Shown: in pieces, positions 9,751-19,116 of the stretch | Layout of the letters: the number at the start of each line of letters is the position of its first letter | Numbering within the stretch: position 1 is the stretch's first letter | Source: an uncultured Gemmata sp. | GTDB taxonomy: Bacteria; Planctomycetota; Planctomycetia; Gemmatales; Gemmataceae | Assembly: GCA_937924775.1 (NCBI GenBank) | Contig: CALDUT010000011.1 | Coordinates: forward strand, 1-64,000 | Reading direction: 5' to 3' | Length of the DNA stretch: 64,000 nt | The notes under the pieces: generated by a model | What the model saw: only the letters and a program-made list of their open reading frames with translations | Told to the model about the DNA's origin: nothing | Databases searched by the model: none | Program-made: the position numbers and the translations under genes

Positions 9751-9978
9751 ATGCTCGTGCCGCTGGATATGTTGCGGGCCGGAGAATGGGCCGAAGTTGA
9801 AGAAGTCAGCGGCCAACCCAGTTGGGTGGGTCGGTTGGCGGAATTGGGGATTCGCCAGGGCTGCCGCGTACAGGTGCTGCAACCTGGGGCCACATGCTTG
9901 CTCAACGTCGCCGGTTGTAAGCTCTGCCTCCGTGGGGGCGAATGTTCCCAAATCCTTGTTCGCCCGGTATCCCTCTGA
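9751..9978 (+). CDS. feoA: FeoA domain protein (first copy)
   Basis: About 75 residues forming a small SH3-like FeoA domain: an LxxLxxGxxAxVxxV pattern and later RLAELGIRQGCRVQVL. FeoA binds or modulates FeoB in ferrous iron uptake. The start is set at the ATG at 9751; a GTG at 9721 would add ten residues. The stop overlaps the start of the second feoA (TGATG), so the two are coupled. It contains two Cys (CLLNVAGCKLC region) that could be metal or redox sensitive. Confidence 0.85.
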   Translation: MLVPLDMLRAGEWAEVEEVSGQPSWVGRLAELGIRQGCRVQVLQPGATCLLNVAGCKLCLRGGECSQILVRPVSL

Positions 9979-10214
9979 TGCCTACCCTCGCCGATCTCTC
10001 CTGCGGTCAGCAGGCGGAAGTGCTTGCCATCTCCGGTCACCCGGCGTTTGTCCAGCGGATTTATGAGTTGGGTTTGCTGGAAGGCGAACGGGTTGAATTG
10101 GTCGCCGTGGCTCCATTGGGCGACCCGATTGAGATTCGCCTAGGAAATTCCCGCCTCAGCCTGCGTCGGTCCGAAGCCGCTGATATTGAAGTCCGGATCA
10201 TCCCCGCCCCCTGA
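9978..10214 (+). CDS. feoA: FeoA domain protein (second copy)
   Basis: About 78 residues (MPTLADLS...). The core IYELGLLEGERVELVAVAPLGDPIEIRL is a typical FeoA SH3-like fold. The start overlaps the stop of the first copy by one base. It precedes feoB by about 50 bases in the same direction. Two tandem FeoA proteins ahead of FeoB are known in several phyla and may form a hetero-complex with the FeoB cytoplasmic domain. Confidence 0.9.
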   Translation: MPTLADLSCGQQAEVLAISGHPAFVQRIYELGLLEGERVELVAVAPLGDPIEIRLGNSRLSLRRSEAADIEVRIIPAP

Positions 10215-10264
10215 GTCGCGATTGGCGCCGCCTGGATGGCCAAGGCGGCATTTGGTGTATCCCC

Positions 10265-12529
10265 ATGCCTACCGCCACGATCACGGTCGCTCTCGTTGGC
10301 AATCCCAACACCGGGAAGTCCACCCTGTTTAATGCCCTGTCCGGGTTACGCCAGCGGGTCGGTAACTACCCCGGTGTGACGGTGGAAATGAAAAAGGGGC
10401 AGTTGACAGCGGATGGGGTCAACTTCGAACTGATTGACTTACCGGGAACGTACAGCCTCGCGGCTCGCAGTCCGGATGAGATGGTCGCTGTCGATCTGCT
10501 GTTGGGGCGGCGACCTGAAGAACCCCGGCCGGATGTGATTGTCTCAATTGTCGATGCGACCAATCTCGATCGGCATCTGTACCTGACCAGCCAATTGCTC
10601 GATTTGGGGGTTCCGGTCGTGGTCGCCGTCAACATGATCGACGCGGCCGCTGCCCAAGGGTTGACGATCGATTATGAGAAACTCAGCACAGCGCTTGGTG
10701 TCCCCGTGGTGCCGATTCAGGCCAACAACGGCACCGGCTTACCCCAACTCGTCCGAACCATCCGACAAGCGGCGCACGAGCGAAAAATTCCTCAACCGGT
10801 CGAATTTCCATTTGCTTTTGATGAAATTATTGCGCATATAACTAAAGAGCTATCCGATCAAGTCCCGCCGGTCTTAGTCCGCCGACTTCTTTGGGATGTT
10901 GGCGGATACGTGGAGCAGTGGTTGCTGGCCGAACACGGCGAACGCCTCCATCATCTTCTGGCCAAAGCACGCGATCAACTTGCTGCGGCGAATTGTCCGG
11001 TTCCGGCTATCGAAGCTCGTACACGCTTTGCGTGGGTTCGCCAAGCCGTTGCCGCGGCGGTAACGAAGCCGGCCGGCCGGCCGATTACCTGGACCGATCG
11101 TATCGACGCGGTGCTGACCCATCGGTGGTGGGGCACTTTGGTGTTTGTGGCCGTGATGTTTGTGATGTTTCAGTCGATCTTTCTGTGGGCGCAACCCCTC
11201 ATGGATCAGATCGACGCGGTGCGGGAATGGCTGGCTCAAAGTGTCGCCGAAGCCCTGCCGTCAGGACCTCTCCGGGCACTTTTAGTAGAGGGTGTGATAG
11301 GCGGCATTGGTAGCGTGTTGGTCTTTTTACCGCAGATTCTGATCCTTTTTGCGTTCATCGCCGTTCTGGAAGACTGCGGCTACATGGCTCGGGCAGCGTT
11401 TCTGATGGACCGCATCATGAGCCGGTGCGGTCTGAGCGGGAAATCGTTCATTCCGCTGCTTTCGAGTGTCGCGTGTGCTGTTCCGGGGATTATGGCCACA
11501 CGGGTTATCGAGAATCGCCGCGACCGGTTGGCGACCATTGTGGTTGCTCCCCTGATGAGTTGCTCGGCACGCCTGCCGGTCTATGTGCTGTTGATTGGGG
11601 CATTTGTGGCCAGGCCAGGTTCGCCGGCGTGGCTGCCGGGGCTGGTTCTTTTTGCGATGTACATGATCGGCTTCACCGTCGCCCCACTGGTGGCGTTGGC
11701 CTTGAAACGAACTTTGCTCCGCGGAGCCCCCCCGGTCTTCGTTATGGAGTTGCCCAGCTACCGACGCCCGAAACTGACCGCGGTCTTGCGGCGAATGTTC
11801 GACGCCGGGAAAGCCTTCGTCGTTCGCGCAGGCACGATCATTCTGGCAGCGATGATCATTGTTTGGGCGTTGCTGTACTTCCCCTACATCGACAGCAACG
11901 GGGACTCCTACCCCGCCCGCATTGAGCAAGCAGAAGAAGCCGCCGCCGCCACTGCCGAGCGACTGAAAGAACTGCAAGCGATCAAGAACCCCACACCGGA
12001 ACAACAAGCGGAACTGGCGGAACTCGAAGACGTGGCCGCCTTGCCCGACAAACTCAACGGCCAGTGGAAACGGCAAAGCCTGTTGGGCCGCGTGGGGCTG
12101 TGGATGGAACCGGTGTTCGAACCGCTGGGGTGGGATTGGAAAATCGGGGTTGCGGCCATGGCCAGCTTCCCGGCACGGGAAGTGATTGTCGGCACGTTTG
12201 GCCTGCTTTACGATGTCGGCGATGTTGACCCGGGCCTGGTCCTCGATCCTTCCACCGACGAAGAAGGGCAAGCGAAAGTGGCCAGCCTCACACGCGCGGT
12301 GCAAGAGGAATGGGCGAAAGACCCCATCCGCGGCCCCTACGGTGTGCCTGTGGCCCTGTCGATCATGGTTTTCTTCGCGCTGTGCTGTCAATGCGGGGCG
12401 ACATTGGCCGTCATTCAGCGCGAAACCAAAAACTGGCTGTGGCCAGCATTTACCTTCATCTACATGACCACCCTCGCCTATGGTGGAGCTATGCTCACTT
12501 TCCAACTGGGGCGGCTGATCGTCGGTTGA
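10265..12529 (+). CDS. feoB: Ferrous iron transporter FeoB
   Basis: 754 residues. The N-terminal G-protein domain has G1 GNPNTGKST (12-20), G3 DLPGTYSL and G4 NMID. A helical GDI region follows, then the polytopic membrane part with two Gate domains. The first Gate motif region is CGLSGKSFIPLLSSVACAVPGI; the second lies near CCQCGATLAVI. Between transmembrane segments in the C-terminal half there is a charged Ala/Glu-rich insertion (about residues 557-600). It imports Fe2+ across the inner membrane and works with the two FeoA proteins just upstream and the small Cys-rich protein downstream. Confidence 0.97.
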   Translation: MPTATITVALVGNPNTGKSTLFNALSGLRQRVGNYPGVTVEMKKGQLTADGVNFELIDLPGTYSLAARSPDEMVAVDLLLGRRPEEPRPDVIVSIVDATNLDRHLYLTSQLLDLGVPVVVAVNMIDAAAAQGLTIDYEKLSTALGVPVVPIQANNGTGLPQLVRTIRQAAHERKIPQPVEFPFAFDEIIAHITKELSDQVPPVLVRRLLWDVGGYVEQWLLAEHGERLHHLLAKARDQLAAANCPVPAIEARTRFAWVRQAVAAAVTKPAGRPITWTDRIDAVLTHRWWGTLVFVAVMFVMFQSIFLWAQPLMDQIDAVREWLAQSVAEALPSGPLRALLVEGVIGGIGSVLVFLPQILILFAFIAVLEDCGYMARAAFLMDRIMSRCGLSGKSFIPLLSSVACAVPGIMATRVIENRRDRLATIVVAPLMSCSARLPVYVLLIGAFVARPGSPAWLPGLVLFAMYMIGFTVAPLVALALKRTLLRGAPPVFVMELPSYRRPKLTAVLRRMFDAGKAFVVRAGTIILAAMIIVWALLYFPYIDSNGDSYPARIEQAEEAAAATAERLKELQAIKNPTPEQQAELAELEDVAALPDKLNGQWKRQSLLGRVGLWMEPVFEPLGWDWKIGVAAMASFPAREVIVGTFGLLYDVGDVDPGLVLDPSTDEEGQAKVASLTRAVQEEWAKDPIRGPYGVPVALSIMVFFALCCQCGATLAVIQRETKNWLWPAFTFIYMTTLAYGGAMLTFQLGRLIVG

Positions 12530-12592
12530 AAACGCAAGACCGCTGTGGCGAACCCCTCCCTGCATGAGGGCAAGGCCAGCGAGGAGTAAGCC

Positions 12593-12784
12593 ATGCCAAT
12601 GACACTACAGTGGATCGCAGTGGGCTGTATCGTCGCGGTGGCGGTAGGGTATGTCGTGTATGGGAGCTACCGAAGCTGGTTGGCGCACGCCTCAAGTGCT
12701 TGCGGTTCTAGCTGCGGAAAATGCCACGAACCCCCCCCAGATTCACCGACTGCCAACGGACGCCGCCCCCTCCCGATGGCATAA
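12593..12784 (+). CDS. FeoB-associated small Cys-rich membrane protein
   Basis: 63 residues: one N-terminal transmembrane helix (about 6-24), then a cytoplasmic tail with CGSSCGKCHE, and a short Pro-rich end. This is the layout of the FeoB-associated Cys-rich membrane protein family. It follows feoB by about 60 bases in the same direction; GAGGAG lies about 6-10 bases before the ATG. Likely an iron-binding or stabilising partner of FeoB. Confidence 0.85.
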   Translation: MPMTLQWIAVGCIVAVAVGYVVYGSYRSWLAHASSACGSSCGKCHEPPPDSPTANGRRPLPMA

Positions 12785-12825
12785 TGACGGCAATCGACAT
12801 CAGCCGTTGCTAGGTAGACGTTCCC

Positions 12826-14259
12826 ATGCCCCAGGTCGTTGTCGTCGGTGCCGGGCTGACTGGCCTGACTGTGGCCTTTCGCGTGAAGCGATGGGCCGCT
12901 AACGTTTCCATTGTGGTTCTGGAACCGCGGGAACGCCCCGGCGGGAACATCGGCACGGAATGGCACAACGGTTTTCGCGTCGAACGCGGCCCCAATGGGT
13001 TTCTCGATCGCACACCCGCTGTGCCCGACTTGGTGCGGGATTTGGGGCTGAGCGAACGGCTCATCGCGGCCAGCGAGGGCAGCCGGAAGAACCGCTATGT
13101 CTTTGTCCGCGGTCGGCTCCACAAATTGCCCAGCGGGCCTTGGACCTTGCTGACAACGCCACTTTTGTCGCTTCACGGCAAATGGCAACTATTCACCGAA
13201 CCTTGGCGGAAGAGTCAACCCACGCGTGCCGACGAATCGGTTCACGAGTTTGTCACACGCCGAGCCGGACGAGAAGCCGCGGATATCTTCGCCGATGCTC
13301 TGGTCACTGGAATCCATGGTGGTGATCCGCAGCAATTGAGCGTCGCCGCGACCTTCCCACGACTGCCAATTATGGAGCGCGAAGCGGGCAGCATCATCCG
13401 CGGTTTTTTGCAAGCGGCCCGGCAGCGAAAAAACGAAGCGAAAGCGCAAGGGGTGCCTCCCCCCGGCCCCATGCGGATGTGGTCGTTCCGCGAAGGGCTG
13501 CAAGTGTTGATCGACGCTTTGGCGCAGCAACTGGGTGAGGCGGTGCAATATGGTGTAGCGGTTCGGTCGATCACCCCAGCAGCCGATGGTTCGGGTTGGC
13601 TTATTCACACCGACCGCACTCACTACACGGCGGACGCGGTGGTGCTGACCTGCCCGGCCTACGAGCAAGCCGCGATTCTGCAGGATTGCGACCGAGTACT
13701 GGCCGATGAAATCGCCGGCATTCCCTACAACCGCATTGCGGTGGTGGCCCTCGGTTACCACCACGAGCATTGCCCCACAGCCCTCGATGGTTTCGGCTAC
13801 ATCGCACCGCAGAACACCCGCCGTGATCTGCTGGGTGTGCAATGGTGTTCGTCGATCTTTCCCGATCGGGCCCCCCCGGGTTTTGTGCTGTGGCGGGCGT
13901 TGTGCGGTGGAGTTCACCGTGGGGACCAAGTCGATTGGGACGACGACCGCTTGGTGAACGCCGTCCACAGGGAAATTCAACAGGCGATGGGGGTTACTGG
14001 TGAGCCGGTCTTCCATCGCATCATCCGCTGGCCACGGGCGATCCCGCAATATGTCTGCGGTCATTTGGAGCGAATCGCCCGCATTGATGAGTTGGTCGCG
14101 CGTCATCGCGGCTTATTCCTCACGGGCAATGCCTACCGCGGCGTCGCGATGGCCGATTGTGTGGAGCAGGCCGGGCTTGTCGCAGCGCAAGTTGCGTCAA
14201 CGGTCGTTGCCGCTTCCAAAACGCGAACGCCAAGCGGTGACCACCACGCACCAGCGTGA
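12826..14259 (+). CDS. hemY: Protoporphyrinogen / coproporphyrinogen oxidase, HemY type
   Basis: 477 residues. The FAD-binding GAGLTGL is near the N-terminus, followed by EPRERPGGNI and the conserved RGPNGFLD. The C-terminal FAD motif region is LFLTGNAYRGVAMADCVEQA. It oxidises protoporphyrinogen IX or coproporphyrinogen III to the porphyrin in heme synthesis using oxygen. It follows the feo cluster by about 40 bases and may be cotranscribed, linking iron uptake to heme making. Which of the two substrates it uses cannot be told from the sequence alone. Confidence 0.9.
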   Translation: MPQVVVVGAGLTGLTVAFRVKRWAANVSIVVLEPRERPGGNIGTEWHNGFRVERGPNGFLDRTPAVPDLVRDLGLSERLIAASEGSRKNRYVFVRGRLHKLPSGPWTLLTTPLLSLHGKWQLFTEPWRKSQPTRADESVHEFVTRRAGREAADIFADALVTGIHGGDPQQLSVAATFPRLPIMEREAGSIIRGFLQAARQRKNEAKAQGVPPPGPMRMWSFREGLQVLIDALAQQLGEAVQYGVAVRSITPAADGSGWLIHTDRTHYTADAVVLTCPAYEQAAILQDCDRVLADEIAGIPYNRIAVVALGYHHEHCPTALDGFGYIAPQNTRRDLLGVQWCSSIFPDRAPPGFVLWRALCGGVHRGDQVDWDDDRLVNAVHREIQQAMGVTGEPVFHRIIRWPRAIPQYVCGHLERIARIDELVARHRGLFLTGNAYRGVAMADCVEQAGLVAAQVASTVVAASKTRTPSGDHHAPA

Positions 14260-14521
14260 AACTGCCGCAGGGACGTGAAACCCCTTGGGAGTGAGCGTTT
14301 CCATCGCGAACCGATGCGAACGGGGAATCGTTGGCCCTCTGCGAGTTTTCACAAGCGAGACGGGCTGACGAGGAATCGTTGGCCCTCTGCGAGTTTTCAC
14401 TTGCGAGAATTGGTCCCGGAGCGTAACCTAGAATGTACATGGGGTAATCCCTCAGCCGATAAGAGAATGGTTGGAATTCCCGCCAAAACCGTCCCTTCCT
14501 CGTTAGGGAGCCTGCCGAGCT
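14260..14521. other. Intergenic region with a two-copy direct repeat
   Basis: No gene was recognised. It holds the direct repeat described separately and the leader of the DUF1501 gene. Confidence 0.6.
14324..14400. repeat. Direct repeat of 29 bp, two copies
   Basis: A perfect 29-bp repeat occurs at 14324-14352 and 14372-14400, beginning GGAATCGTTGGCC and ending GAGTTTTCAC. The period is 48 bp, and GCGAGA follows both copies after a 2-base difference. It resembles an intergenic dispersed repeat unit rather than coding sequence. Confidence 0.9.
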
Positions 14522-15880
14522 ATGCTCAACATTCCTTTCGGATCGGTTCGATTCTGCGATGGCGTCAGCCGCCGGAATTTCCTCAAAGTGGGGGCCCTGT
14601 CGTTCGGTGCCTTCAACCTGACGCTGGCCGATATTTTCCGCGCCGAAGCCGCAGCGAAAAAACAGGGCGAACTGCCACGCACCCGGCACAAAGCGGTTAT
14701 CAATATCTTCCTGGCCGGCGGACCGCCGCATCAGGATATGTGGGACCTCAAACCTGATGCCCCTAAAGAAATCCGCGGTGAGTTCAACCCGATTCCGACG
14801 AACGTCACAGGCATTCAAATTGGTGAAACGTTCCCCCGTATTGCCCGCATGGCTGATCGTTTCGCCTTTATCCGCTCGATTGTCGGGGCCCGCGGCGGCC
14901 ACGATGCCTATCAATGCACCACCGGTTGGGATCAACAATCGCTCGCGGCCATGGGCGGGCGGCCGAGTATCGGCAGCGCGGTGTGGAAATTGCAAGGCCC
15001 TGTCGATCCCAGCGTGCCGCCGTTCATTGGCCTAGCCGAACGGACGCAGCATGTGCCGTGGAGCGATCCGGGCCGCAGCGGCTTCCTTGGCAGCACCTTC
15101 GCCGCGTTCACTCCCAGCGGGCCCGACATGCACAACATGGTGTTGAACGCCACCAACAAAGATTGCCTGCCTGAGCGCAAAAAATTGCTCGCCGCCTTCG
15201 ACGACATGAAACGCGAACTGGATCATCAAGGCACCCTGTTGGCCGCCGACGCTGCCACCGAACGGGCCTTCGATGTGCTGACCTCCAGCAAGTTGGTGGA
15301 AGCCTTGGACTTGTCCAAAGAAAGCCCGAAAGTGCGCGAACGCTATGGCACGGGCAAGCCCTACCAGTACCAATACGATGGCGCACCGACGGTGAATGAA
15401 CATTTGCTTATCGCTCGGCGATTGGTCGAAGCGGGGGCGCGGGTCGTGACCCTCAGCTACGGCCGCTGGGATAGCCACGGCCGCAACTTCGATCTGGTCC
15501 GCGATCACGGGGCCAAACTCGATCAATGCCTCAGTGCACTGGTGGAAGATCTCGAAGTGCGCGGAATGCTCGACGATGTCACCGTGATCGCGTGGGGCGA
15601 ATTTGGCCGCACCCCGAAGATCAACAAAGATGCCGGCCGCGATCACTGGCCGCAAGTGAGCTGCGCCATTCTCGCCGGCGGCGGTATGAAGACGGGTCAG
15701 GTCATCGGCAGCACCGATAAGGACGCCGCCTTGGCCAAAGACCGCCCGGTCACTTTCGGCGAAATCTTCGCCACGCTCTATCACAATCTCGGCATCAACC
15801 CGGAAACAACCACGATCACCGATCCGACCGGCCGCCCACAGCACCTTGTCGAAGGGAAGCCGTTGCCGGAGTTGGTGTAA
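14522..15880 (+). CDS. DUF1501 protein, Tat-type exported sulfatase-like protein
   Basis: 452 residues. The N-terminus carries SRRNFLKVGALS, a twin-arginine signal followed by a hydrophobic stretch. The rest matches the DUF1501 pattern typical of planctomycetes: FLAGGPPHQDMWDLKP, the WGEFGRTP region near the C-terminal third, and a late GRDHWP motif. The fold is related to alkaline phosphatase/sulfatase. Such genes are usually paired with a DUF1549/DUF1553 gene; here the DUF1549 gene is 34 kb away. Probably periplasmic; substrate unknown. The start is the ATG at 14522. Confidence 0.92.
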   Translation: MLNIPFGSVRFCDGVSRRNFLKVGALSFGAFNLTLADIFRAEAAAKKQGELPRTRHKAVINIFLAGGPPHQDMWDLKPDAPKEIRGEFNPIPTNVTGIQIGETFPRIARMADRFAFIRSIVGARGGHDAYQCTTGWDQQSLAAMGGRPSIGSAVWKLQGPVDPSVPPFIGLAERTQHVPWSDPGRSGFLGSTFAAFTPSGPDMHNMVLNATNKDCLPERKKLLAAFDDMKRELDHQGTLLAADAATERAFDVLTSSKLVEALDLSKESPKVRERYGTGKPYQYQYDGAPTVNEHLLIARRLVEAGARVVTLSYGRWDSHGRNFDLVRDHGAKLDQCLSALVEDLEVRGMLDDVTVIAWGEFGRTPKINKDAGRDHWPQVSCAILAGGGMKTGQVIGSTDKDAALAKDRPVTFGEIFATLYHNLGINPETTTITDPTGRPQHLVEGKPLPELV

Positions 15881-15916
15881 GCCGCATTCGCTGGCGACTG
15901 TGACGACTGACCGAGT

Positions 15917-15952
15917 CGGGGGCCTGCATGCCCCCGGCTTGGCATTTTCCTT
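15917..15952 (+). terminator. Probable terminator after the DUF1501 gene
   Basis: Stem CGGGGGC (15917-15923), loop CTGCAT, stem GCCCCCG (15930-15936), followed by GCTTGGCATTTTCC with a short T run. It sits 37 bases after the stop. The T run is weak and offset. Confidence 0.5.
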
Positions 15953-16020
15953 CGGACGTTGTGCCGGGGGGGAGCACTCACCAGGGGCGTGGCGGTATTC
16001 CTCTTAGGAGCTAGGTCGCC

Positions 16021-16863
16021 ATGCTGGCTTGGGTCTGGCGGTATTGGGAAAAGTGGATCGGAGAGCCGCTGCGCAAGGTGGAAGCCGACGCGCTGGCCTA
16101 CCGCCTTTCGGATACCGGCCGGCGCATGGATTTCAAAACCCCACTGGTGCTGACCACGGCGGCCATTTGCTTGCTCATCCAGAACTACAGCGCGCACCCG
16201 ACCGATTCTGTGGCGGTGGCCACCTGGGCCATTCAGCTGCTGTGGGGTTCCGAAGCGGCCACCGAAGTGGAAACGCTTCTGCGCCGTTGGGGCAGCGATC
16301 AACTCGCGACACTGTTGTGGTGGGGAATTCACGCGGCACTGTGTTACACCGTGTTGCCGATTTTGCTTTTGAAGATCGTTCTGCGCGAGCGGTTGGCCGA
16401 TCACGGCTTGAAATTGCACGGTGTTTTGAAGGCGTGGCCGCTGTATGTCCTCTTTGCAGTCATCATGGTGCCGTTGGTGGGCATTTTCTCTGGCTCGGAG
16501 CATTTTCAACGGACCTATCCGTTTTTCAAAATCACTTCCCCGGAGCAAGTCCGAGGGAATTTGTGGAAATGGGAATTGGCTTACGCTGTGCAATTCGTGG
16601 GGCTGGAGTTTTTCTTTCGCGGCTTCCTTGTCCACGGGACGAAGCATCGTTTAGGGGTGTATTCGGTCTTCGTCGCGATGGTGCCGTATGTCCAGATTCA
16701 CTTTGGCAAACCGCTGGCCGAAGCGACCGCGTCGATCATCGCGGGCATTGCTTTGGGGTTTATGAGCTTGATCACGCGTTCGGTGTGGCTGGGCGCGGCG
16801 TTGCACATCGGGGTGGCGTGGGGGATGGATGGGGCGTGCTTGTACCGCCGTGGGCTGTTGTGA
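16021..16863 (+). CDS. CPBP family intramembrane protease-like protein
   Basis: 280 residues with several transmembrane segments. The CPBP (Abi/CAAX protease) motifs are in the C-terminal half: LEFFFRGFL (about 199-207) in place of the usual EExxxR, then YVQIHFGKP and LGAALHIGVAW with the conserved His residues. The first motif has one Glu rather than two, which occurs in some members but may affect activity. Convergent with the beta-helix gene downstream. Substrate unknown. Confidence 0.85.
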   Translation: MLAWVWRYWEKWIGEPLRKVEADALAYRLSDTGRRMDFKTPLVLTTAAICLLIQNYSAHPTDSVAVATWAIQLLWGSEAATEVETLLRRWGSDQLATLLWWGIHAALCYTVLPILLLKIVLRERLADHGLKLHGVLKAWPLYVLFAVIMVPLVGIFSGSEHFQRTYPFFKITSPEQVRGNLWKWELAYAVQFVGLEFFFRGFLVHGTKHRLGVYSVFVAMVPYVQIHFGKPLAEATASIIAGIALGFMSLITRSVWLGAALHIGVAWGMDGACLYRRGLL

Positions 16864-16872
16864 GCCACGTCA

Positions 16873-18459
16873 TCAACGTTTCTCCACGTCAAAGCCGCTA
16901 TTGTCCGCGACTTCGGCGTGGGCTTTGAGGATGATCTTAGCTTTACCCATGCCAAGATGTTTGTTGCCGCGAATTTCGTTTTTCTCCGAGGGATCGCCAC
17001 TGAGAAGAATTCCCCCCCCGCGGACGGTATTCTTGACAATCCGCACGCGCTTGGCTGGAAAGCGGCCGCTGTTGCGGTCGGCGTTGACGTAAATCGCCGC
17101 ACCGCCGGCAATGGTTTGCGGGTCGTCGCCGAGCTGGATTTCGTTGCCTTCAATGAGAAGGCCGTCGATACCGGCACACTTATAAAGCGAAAGATAGGTG
17201 TTCCCGCGATTGTTGGTCAGAACACTATCACGGATCGTGCTATTGACGTGATCTTCGTGCATCAGTCCTTCGCCATCGTTGATTTTGTACTTTTTGTCGA
17301 GGGCCCAGTTACGATAAACAGTGTACTCGTTGCCATCGACCGCCCAGCGCCAGCCGCGCATTTCGATGGCGCGGTTGTCGTTGGTGGAACTGCCAGTGGT
17401 GGCGGCAATGCCGGTCGTGGTCGGCCGCCAGATGTTATTCGCCATGCGAATGATGTTGTTGAGACAACGGACACCATCACCACAGAAGCCAATCCCCATC
17501 CGCCCGGTGTTGAAGATAAAATTGTCGGCGATGACGATGCCGGGGCGAAAGCCATGCGGGTGCGACTCGGGCGTACCGTCCGGTCCCATCCCGCCTGCGC
17601 CACCGATGCTATAGTGATTGACATATAATCCCGGTCGGTTGTCGTAATCGAACACCACCCCGTCGATAGTGAGGGTTTCCCGGCCTTTGGTCAGCACATA
17701 GCCGTTCATGGTGAAATTGTCGTCGCCCGAGGGTGGCAAGCGATTGTTGGCGACCAGCAAGTTTTCGGCACTTTTGATGTCGATGGCGGCATGATGCCGG
17801 GCGGTGAAGCGCTGCCAGGCTTTCTGACCCACTTTGAGGTTGGGCACATTCGGATCGGCCACCGCGGCATTGCGGAATACGCACCCGACGACGAAGCGAT
17901 TGACCCCGGCGGCAAATTTTGCTGCGGCCCCGCCATCGGCGAAGTGTATGTGGCCGCGGTTGAACGCGATGTTCAACACCCCCACGTTCGACGCTTGGGC
18001 GGGTTCGGCCAGATACACACCCTTGAACGCCTTGCGGATATCGGTTCCCTCGCCTTCCAACTGCGGTTCGTATTTGGGGAATTCGAAAACGGTCGGTGGG
18101 GCGTACTTGTCGTTGTGAGCTCGGGTGATTCCATGCGGATCCGCCCCGCGGAGGACGACCCCGTCCGCCAGAGTGATGGAATCGGTGAATCGGAACGTTC
18201 CTGCGGGGAACTGCACCACGCCGCCGCCTTTCATCGCGGCCAGGGCGATCGCGTTTCTGAGTTTCTCATCATTCGTGGCACCGGGGACCTGCGCGAATGC
18301 CACGATCGTGCCCCAGCGAATTGTTCCCGTCCAGGCGAGCTTGTAGGCTGCGAGGGGGTCGGTGGCCTGCGGCTCGGTACAAAGCGCCCTCAAAGCCCAC
18401 GGCCCCGCCATGGCCCCGGACGCGGCCAGAAAATGGCGCCGCGAGAATTCCATTGGCAT
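16873..18459 (-). CDS. Exported right-handed beta-helix protein (pectate lyase-like fold)
   Basis: About 528 residues. The start at 18459 (MPMEFSRRHFLAAS) is preceded by AGGAGA; the frame is open to 18621, but the Tat-like signal with RR begins here. After the signal, a segment similar to pectate-lyase-like proteins (GGGVVQFPAGTFRF... then VVLRGAD) leads into a long parallel beta-helix with repeats of short strands and many Asn and Gly turns. Likely a periplasmic or secreted polysaccharide-binding or -cleaving protein; no catalytic site can be assigned by eye. Convergent with the CPBP gene with a 9-base gap. Confidence 0.85.
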   Translation of the reverse strand: MPMEFSRRHFLAASGAMAGPWALRALCTEPQATDPLAAYKLAWTGTIRWGTIVAFAQVPGATNDEKLRNAIALAAMKGGGVVQFPAGTFRFTDSITLADGVVLRGADPHGITRAHNDKYAPPTVFEFPKYEPQLEGEGTDIRKAFKGVYLAEPAQASNVGVLNIAFNRGHIHFADGGAAAKFAAGVNRFVVGCVFRNAAVADPNVPNLKVGQKAWQRFTARHHAAIDIKSAENLLVANNRLPPSGDDNFTMNGYVLTKGRETLTIDGVVFDYDNRPGLYVNHYSIGGAGGMGPDGTPESHPHGFRPGIVIADNFIFNTGRMGIGFCGDGVRCLNNIIRMANNIWRPTTTGIAATTGSSTNDNRAIEMRGWRWAVDGNEYTVYRNWALDKKYKINDGEGLMHEDHVNSTIRDSVLTNNRGNTYLSLYKCAGIDGLLIEGNEIQLGDDPQTIAGGAAIYVNADRNSGRFPAKRVRIVKNTVRGGGILLSGDPSEKNEIRGNKHLGMGKAKIILKAHAEVADNSGFDVEKR

Positions 18460-18538
18460 AAACGGTTCTCCTGATACCGGCGGTGGGAATAAGGCTTCAG
18501 CCGGTCTGCGGTGGCCGGGTCTTTCAACCGTTCGTTGC

Positions 18539-19090
18539 TCAGCCTTCTCCTTGGCCGCCTTCGGGTTTCTCGTTGATAACGAGCGGTACAGTGGTTTTGC
18601 GGGCGACGATTTCCCGAACATACGATAGTTCTGTCAGCGTGCCGCGAACGGCCAAGCGGGATTCGCGAATGAGCATCACCGCGGCCACCAGAAGCGCTGC
18701 GGCTCCCAAGAGGCCAAAGCCCACCGGCACGCAACCCAACGCCCATTGGGTCGTGACCGACAAACCGACCGTCAAGCTGGCTCCGACGAGTAAACCAATC
18801 GCCGTATACAGAGTGACGATCGTTCGTTGCAGCAAAATCAGCCGCTGCGAGTGCCAGCGGATCTGGTCGGCGATCAGCGCACGCTTTTCCACCACCGAGG
18901 TGGTGGCGACTCCATCTGGCAATTCTTCGGCCATTTCGGCCAATCGGCGTACACGATCGACCACGCGGCCCAAGCGGTTCGTGGTGGACAGAGCGAGAGT
19001 TCCGCTGGCGCTGATGAGAAGCGCAGGAGTAATCATGGCGCTGAGAATTTCGCTGGCACTGAGGAGATCAATCAGCGGGGGCAGCGTCAT
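18539..19090 (-). CDS. DUF2721-like membrane protein
   Basis: 183 residues. The start at 19090 (MTLPPLIDLL) is preceded by GGAGGG; a longer frame upstream is an out-of-frame shadow of the neighbouring gene. An N-terminal hydrophobic segment is followed by STTNRLGRVVDRVRRL, a helical region, and two adjacent transmembrane helices (about 105-150). This is the DUF2721 layout: a small inner membrane protein of unknown role. It starts 26 bases after the YyaL-like gene and is probably in its operon. Confidence 0.8.
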   Translation of the reverse strand: MTLPPLIDLLSASEILSAMITPALLISASGTLALSTTNRLGRVVDRVRRLAEMAEELPDGVATTSVVEKRALIADQIRWHSQRLILLQRTIVTLYTAIGLLVGASLTVGLSVTTQWALGCVPVGFGLLGAAALLVAAVMLIRESRLAVRGTLTELSYVREIVARKTTVPLVINEKPEGGQGEG

Positions 19091-19116
19091 CCGGTTCCCT
19101 CCAGCGCCATCATATC

